Assembly (NCBI RefSeq): GCF_003086295.3
Contig: NC_092045.1
Coordinates: 24,742,890 to 24,806,889, forward strand
Length of the DNA stretch: 64,000 nt
Source of the DNA: Arachis hypogaea
Taxonomy: Eukaryota; Streptophyta; Magnoliopsida; Fabales; Fabaceae
Direction of reading: 5' to 3'
Part shown: positions 62,430 to 64,000 of the stretch, in pieces
How the letters are laid out: each line of letters starts with the position of its first letter
Numbering within the stretch: position 1 is the stretch's first letter
Program-made: the position numbers and the translations under genes
Notes under the pieces: model-generated
Database searches by the model: none
What the model was told of the DNA's origin: nothing
What the model saw: the letters and a program-made list of their open reading frames with translations, nothing else

Positions 62430-64000
62430 TGGTGCATGATACCATGGTCCAAACATAACTTCACAACTTCGCACAACTAACCAGCAAGTGTACTGGGTCG
62501 TCCAAGTGATAAACCTTACGTGAGTAAGGGTCGATCCCACGGATATTGTTGGTATGAAGCAAGCTATGGTCATCTTATAAATCTCAGTTAGGCGGATAAT
62601 AAGTGGCTATGGAGTTTTCGAATAATAATAATAAATAAACAGAAAATAAAGATAGAAATACTTATGTAAATCATTGATGAGAATTTCAGATAGGCATATG
62701 AAGATGCTGTGCTCCTTTTGAATCTCTGCTTTCCTACTGCCTTCATCCAATCCTTTTTATTCCTTTCCATGGCAAGCTGTATTTAGGGCATCACCATTGT
62801 CAATGGCTACATCCCATCCTCTCAGTGAAAAAGGTCCAAATGCTCTGTCACGGCACGGCTAATCATCTGTCGGTTCTCGATCATGTCGGAATAGAATCCA
62901 TTGATTCTTTTGCGTTTCTCATCACGCCCAACAATCGCGAGTTTGAAGCTCGTCACAGTCATTCAATCCCTGAATCCTACTCGGAATACCACAGACAAGG
63001 TTTAGACTTTTCGGATTCTCATGAATGCCACCATCAATTCTAGCTTATACCACGAAGATTCTGATTAAGGAATCCAAGAGATATGTGCCAAGTCTGAGGT
63101 AGAACGGAGGTGGTTGTCAGTCACGCGTTCTTAGGTGAGAATGATGATGAGTGTCACGGATCATCACATTCGTCATGGTGAAGTGCAACGAATATCTTAG
63201 AACAGGAATAAACTGAATTGAATAGAAAATAGTAGTAATTGCATTAAAACTCGAGGTACAGTAGAGCTCCACACCCTTAATCTATAGTGTGTAGAAACTC
63301 CATCGTTGAAAATAAATAAGTCATAGTGGTCCAGGCATGGCCGAATGGCCAACCCCCCTGAATGATCAAAAGACCGAATGGTCAAAGACACTGAGTACAA
63401 TAGTAAAATGTTTTATTTATACTAGACTAGCTACTAAGGTTTACAGAAGTAAGTAATTGATGCAGAAATCCACTTTCGGGGCCCACTTGTTGTGTGCTTG
63501 GGCTGAGCTTGAGCTTTACACGTGCAGAGGCTTCTTTTGGAGTTGAACGCCAAGTTGTAACGTGTTTTTGGCGTTCAACTCTGGTTCATGACGTATTTTT
63601 TGGCGTTTGACTCCAGAATGCAGCGTAGAACTGGCGTTAAGTGCCAATTTACGTCGTCTAATCATGAATATAGTATAGACTATTATATATTACTAGAAAG
63701 CTCTGGATGTGTACTTTCCAACGCCATTGAGAGTGCACCATTTGGAGTTATGTAGCTCCAGAAAATATATTTCGAGTGCAGGGAGGTCAGAATCCAACAG
63801 CATCAGCAGTCCTTTTTCAGCCTTTTATCAGAGTTTTGCTCAGGTCCCTCAATTTCAGCAAGAAATTACCTGAAATCACAGAAAAACACACAAACTCATA
63901 GTAAAGTCCAGAAATGTGAATTCTGCATAAAAACTAATGAAAACATCCCTAAAAGTAACTAAATCCTACTAAAAACTACCTAAAAATAATGCCAAAAAGC
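62430..64000 (-). repeat. 5' LTR of element J (partial at the window edge)
   Basis: It aligns with the D and A LTRs throughout (TGGTGCATGATACC to ATGCCAAAAAGC, about 20 bp short of the expected end). The minus strand has a clear TATA box TATAAATA (63421-63414) and palindromic modules at about 63540-63650. Only about 25-45 bp of J interior appear to its left before element I sequence, so most of J is deleted or rearranged. Confidence 0.87.

Overview
The window looks like nuclear heterochromatin of a legume, most likely peanut (Arachis). I base this on the wall-to-wall Ty3/gypsy elements of the Athila and Tat lineages and on the abundant GGCGTTTAACGCC-type palindromes, which I associate with Arachis retrotransposons; the species was not checked against a database. 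I see no host gene, no functional RNA gene and no CRISPR array. Apart from one block of plastid DNA, essentially every base belongs to an LTR retrotransposon, and almost every coding frame is broken.

The layout is a Russian doll, labelled F, A, B, E, D, B2, I, H, G, J. The outermost host is a tandem pair of Tat-lineage elements, B and B2 (+ strand), which appear to share one LTR at 37231-37652. A (Athila, - strand, to 8849) sits in the B gag and itself carries F (- strand, 1-1592). E (+, 15362-36853, gag-protease only) sits in the antisense ORF of B, with TSD GTCAC. D (-, 16991-28597, a nearly complete Athila element) sits in the 5' LTR of E, with TSD ATGGC. I (+, from 39442, gag-protease only) sits in the reverse transcriptase of B2. 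H (+, 41108-59715, Tat lineage) sits in the leader of I, with TSD GTTAT. G (+, 46220-54008, no pol) sits in the integrase of H, with TSD AACCC. J (-) is the 5' LTR of another Athila-type element at the right edge. LTR divergence fits this order: D has about eight differences in 1531 bp by eye, G about twenty in 1551, and E and H clearly more.

D is the only element with a gag-pol close to full length: one frame of about 1670 codons broken by two nonsense codons and missing one integrase zinc ligand. E shares its LTR type, leader motifs and second ORF but has no pol, so D-like elements are plausible helpers for E (compare the Arachis FIDEL/Feral pair, named from memory). The Tat elements B and H carry gag, protease, RT, two RNase H domains and integrase on the + strand. 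They also carry an antisense ORF with a short spliceable intron between pol and the 3' LTR. In H the catalytic core of RT is missing and replaced by about 590 bp that include plastid 16S rRNA and ycf1 fragments.

The most interesting non-coding signal is a hairpin with an RGGA loop followed by a TTTAAGT-type box. It lies immediately before the 3' LTR and again internally in D, E and G. Stem sequences differ but pairing is kept, which points to selected structure. A second recurring theme is GC-rich perfect inverted repeats in the U3 of every LTR family here. In the Athila-type elements these also spread into untranslated regions and into the gag coding sequence.
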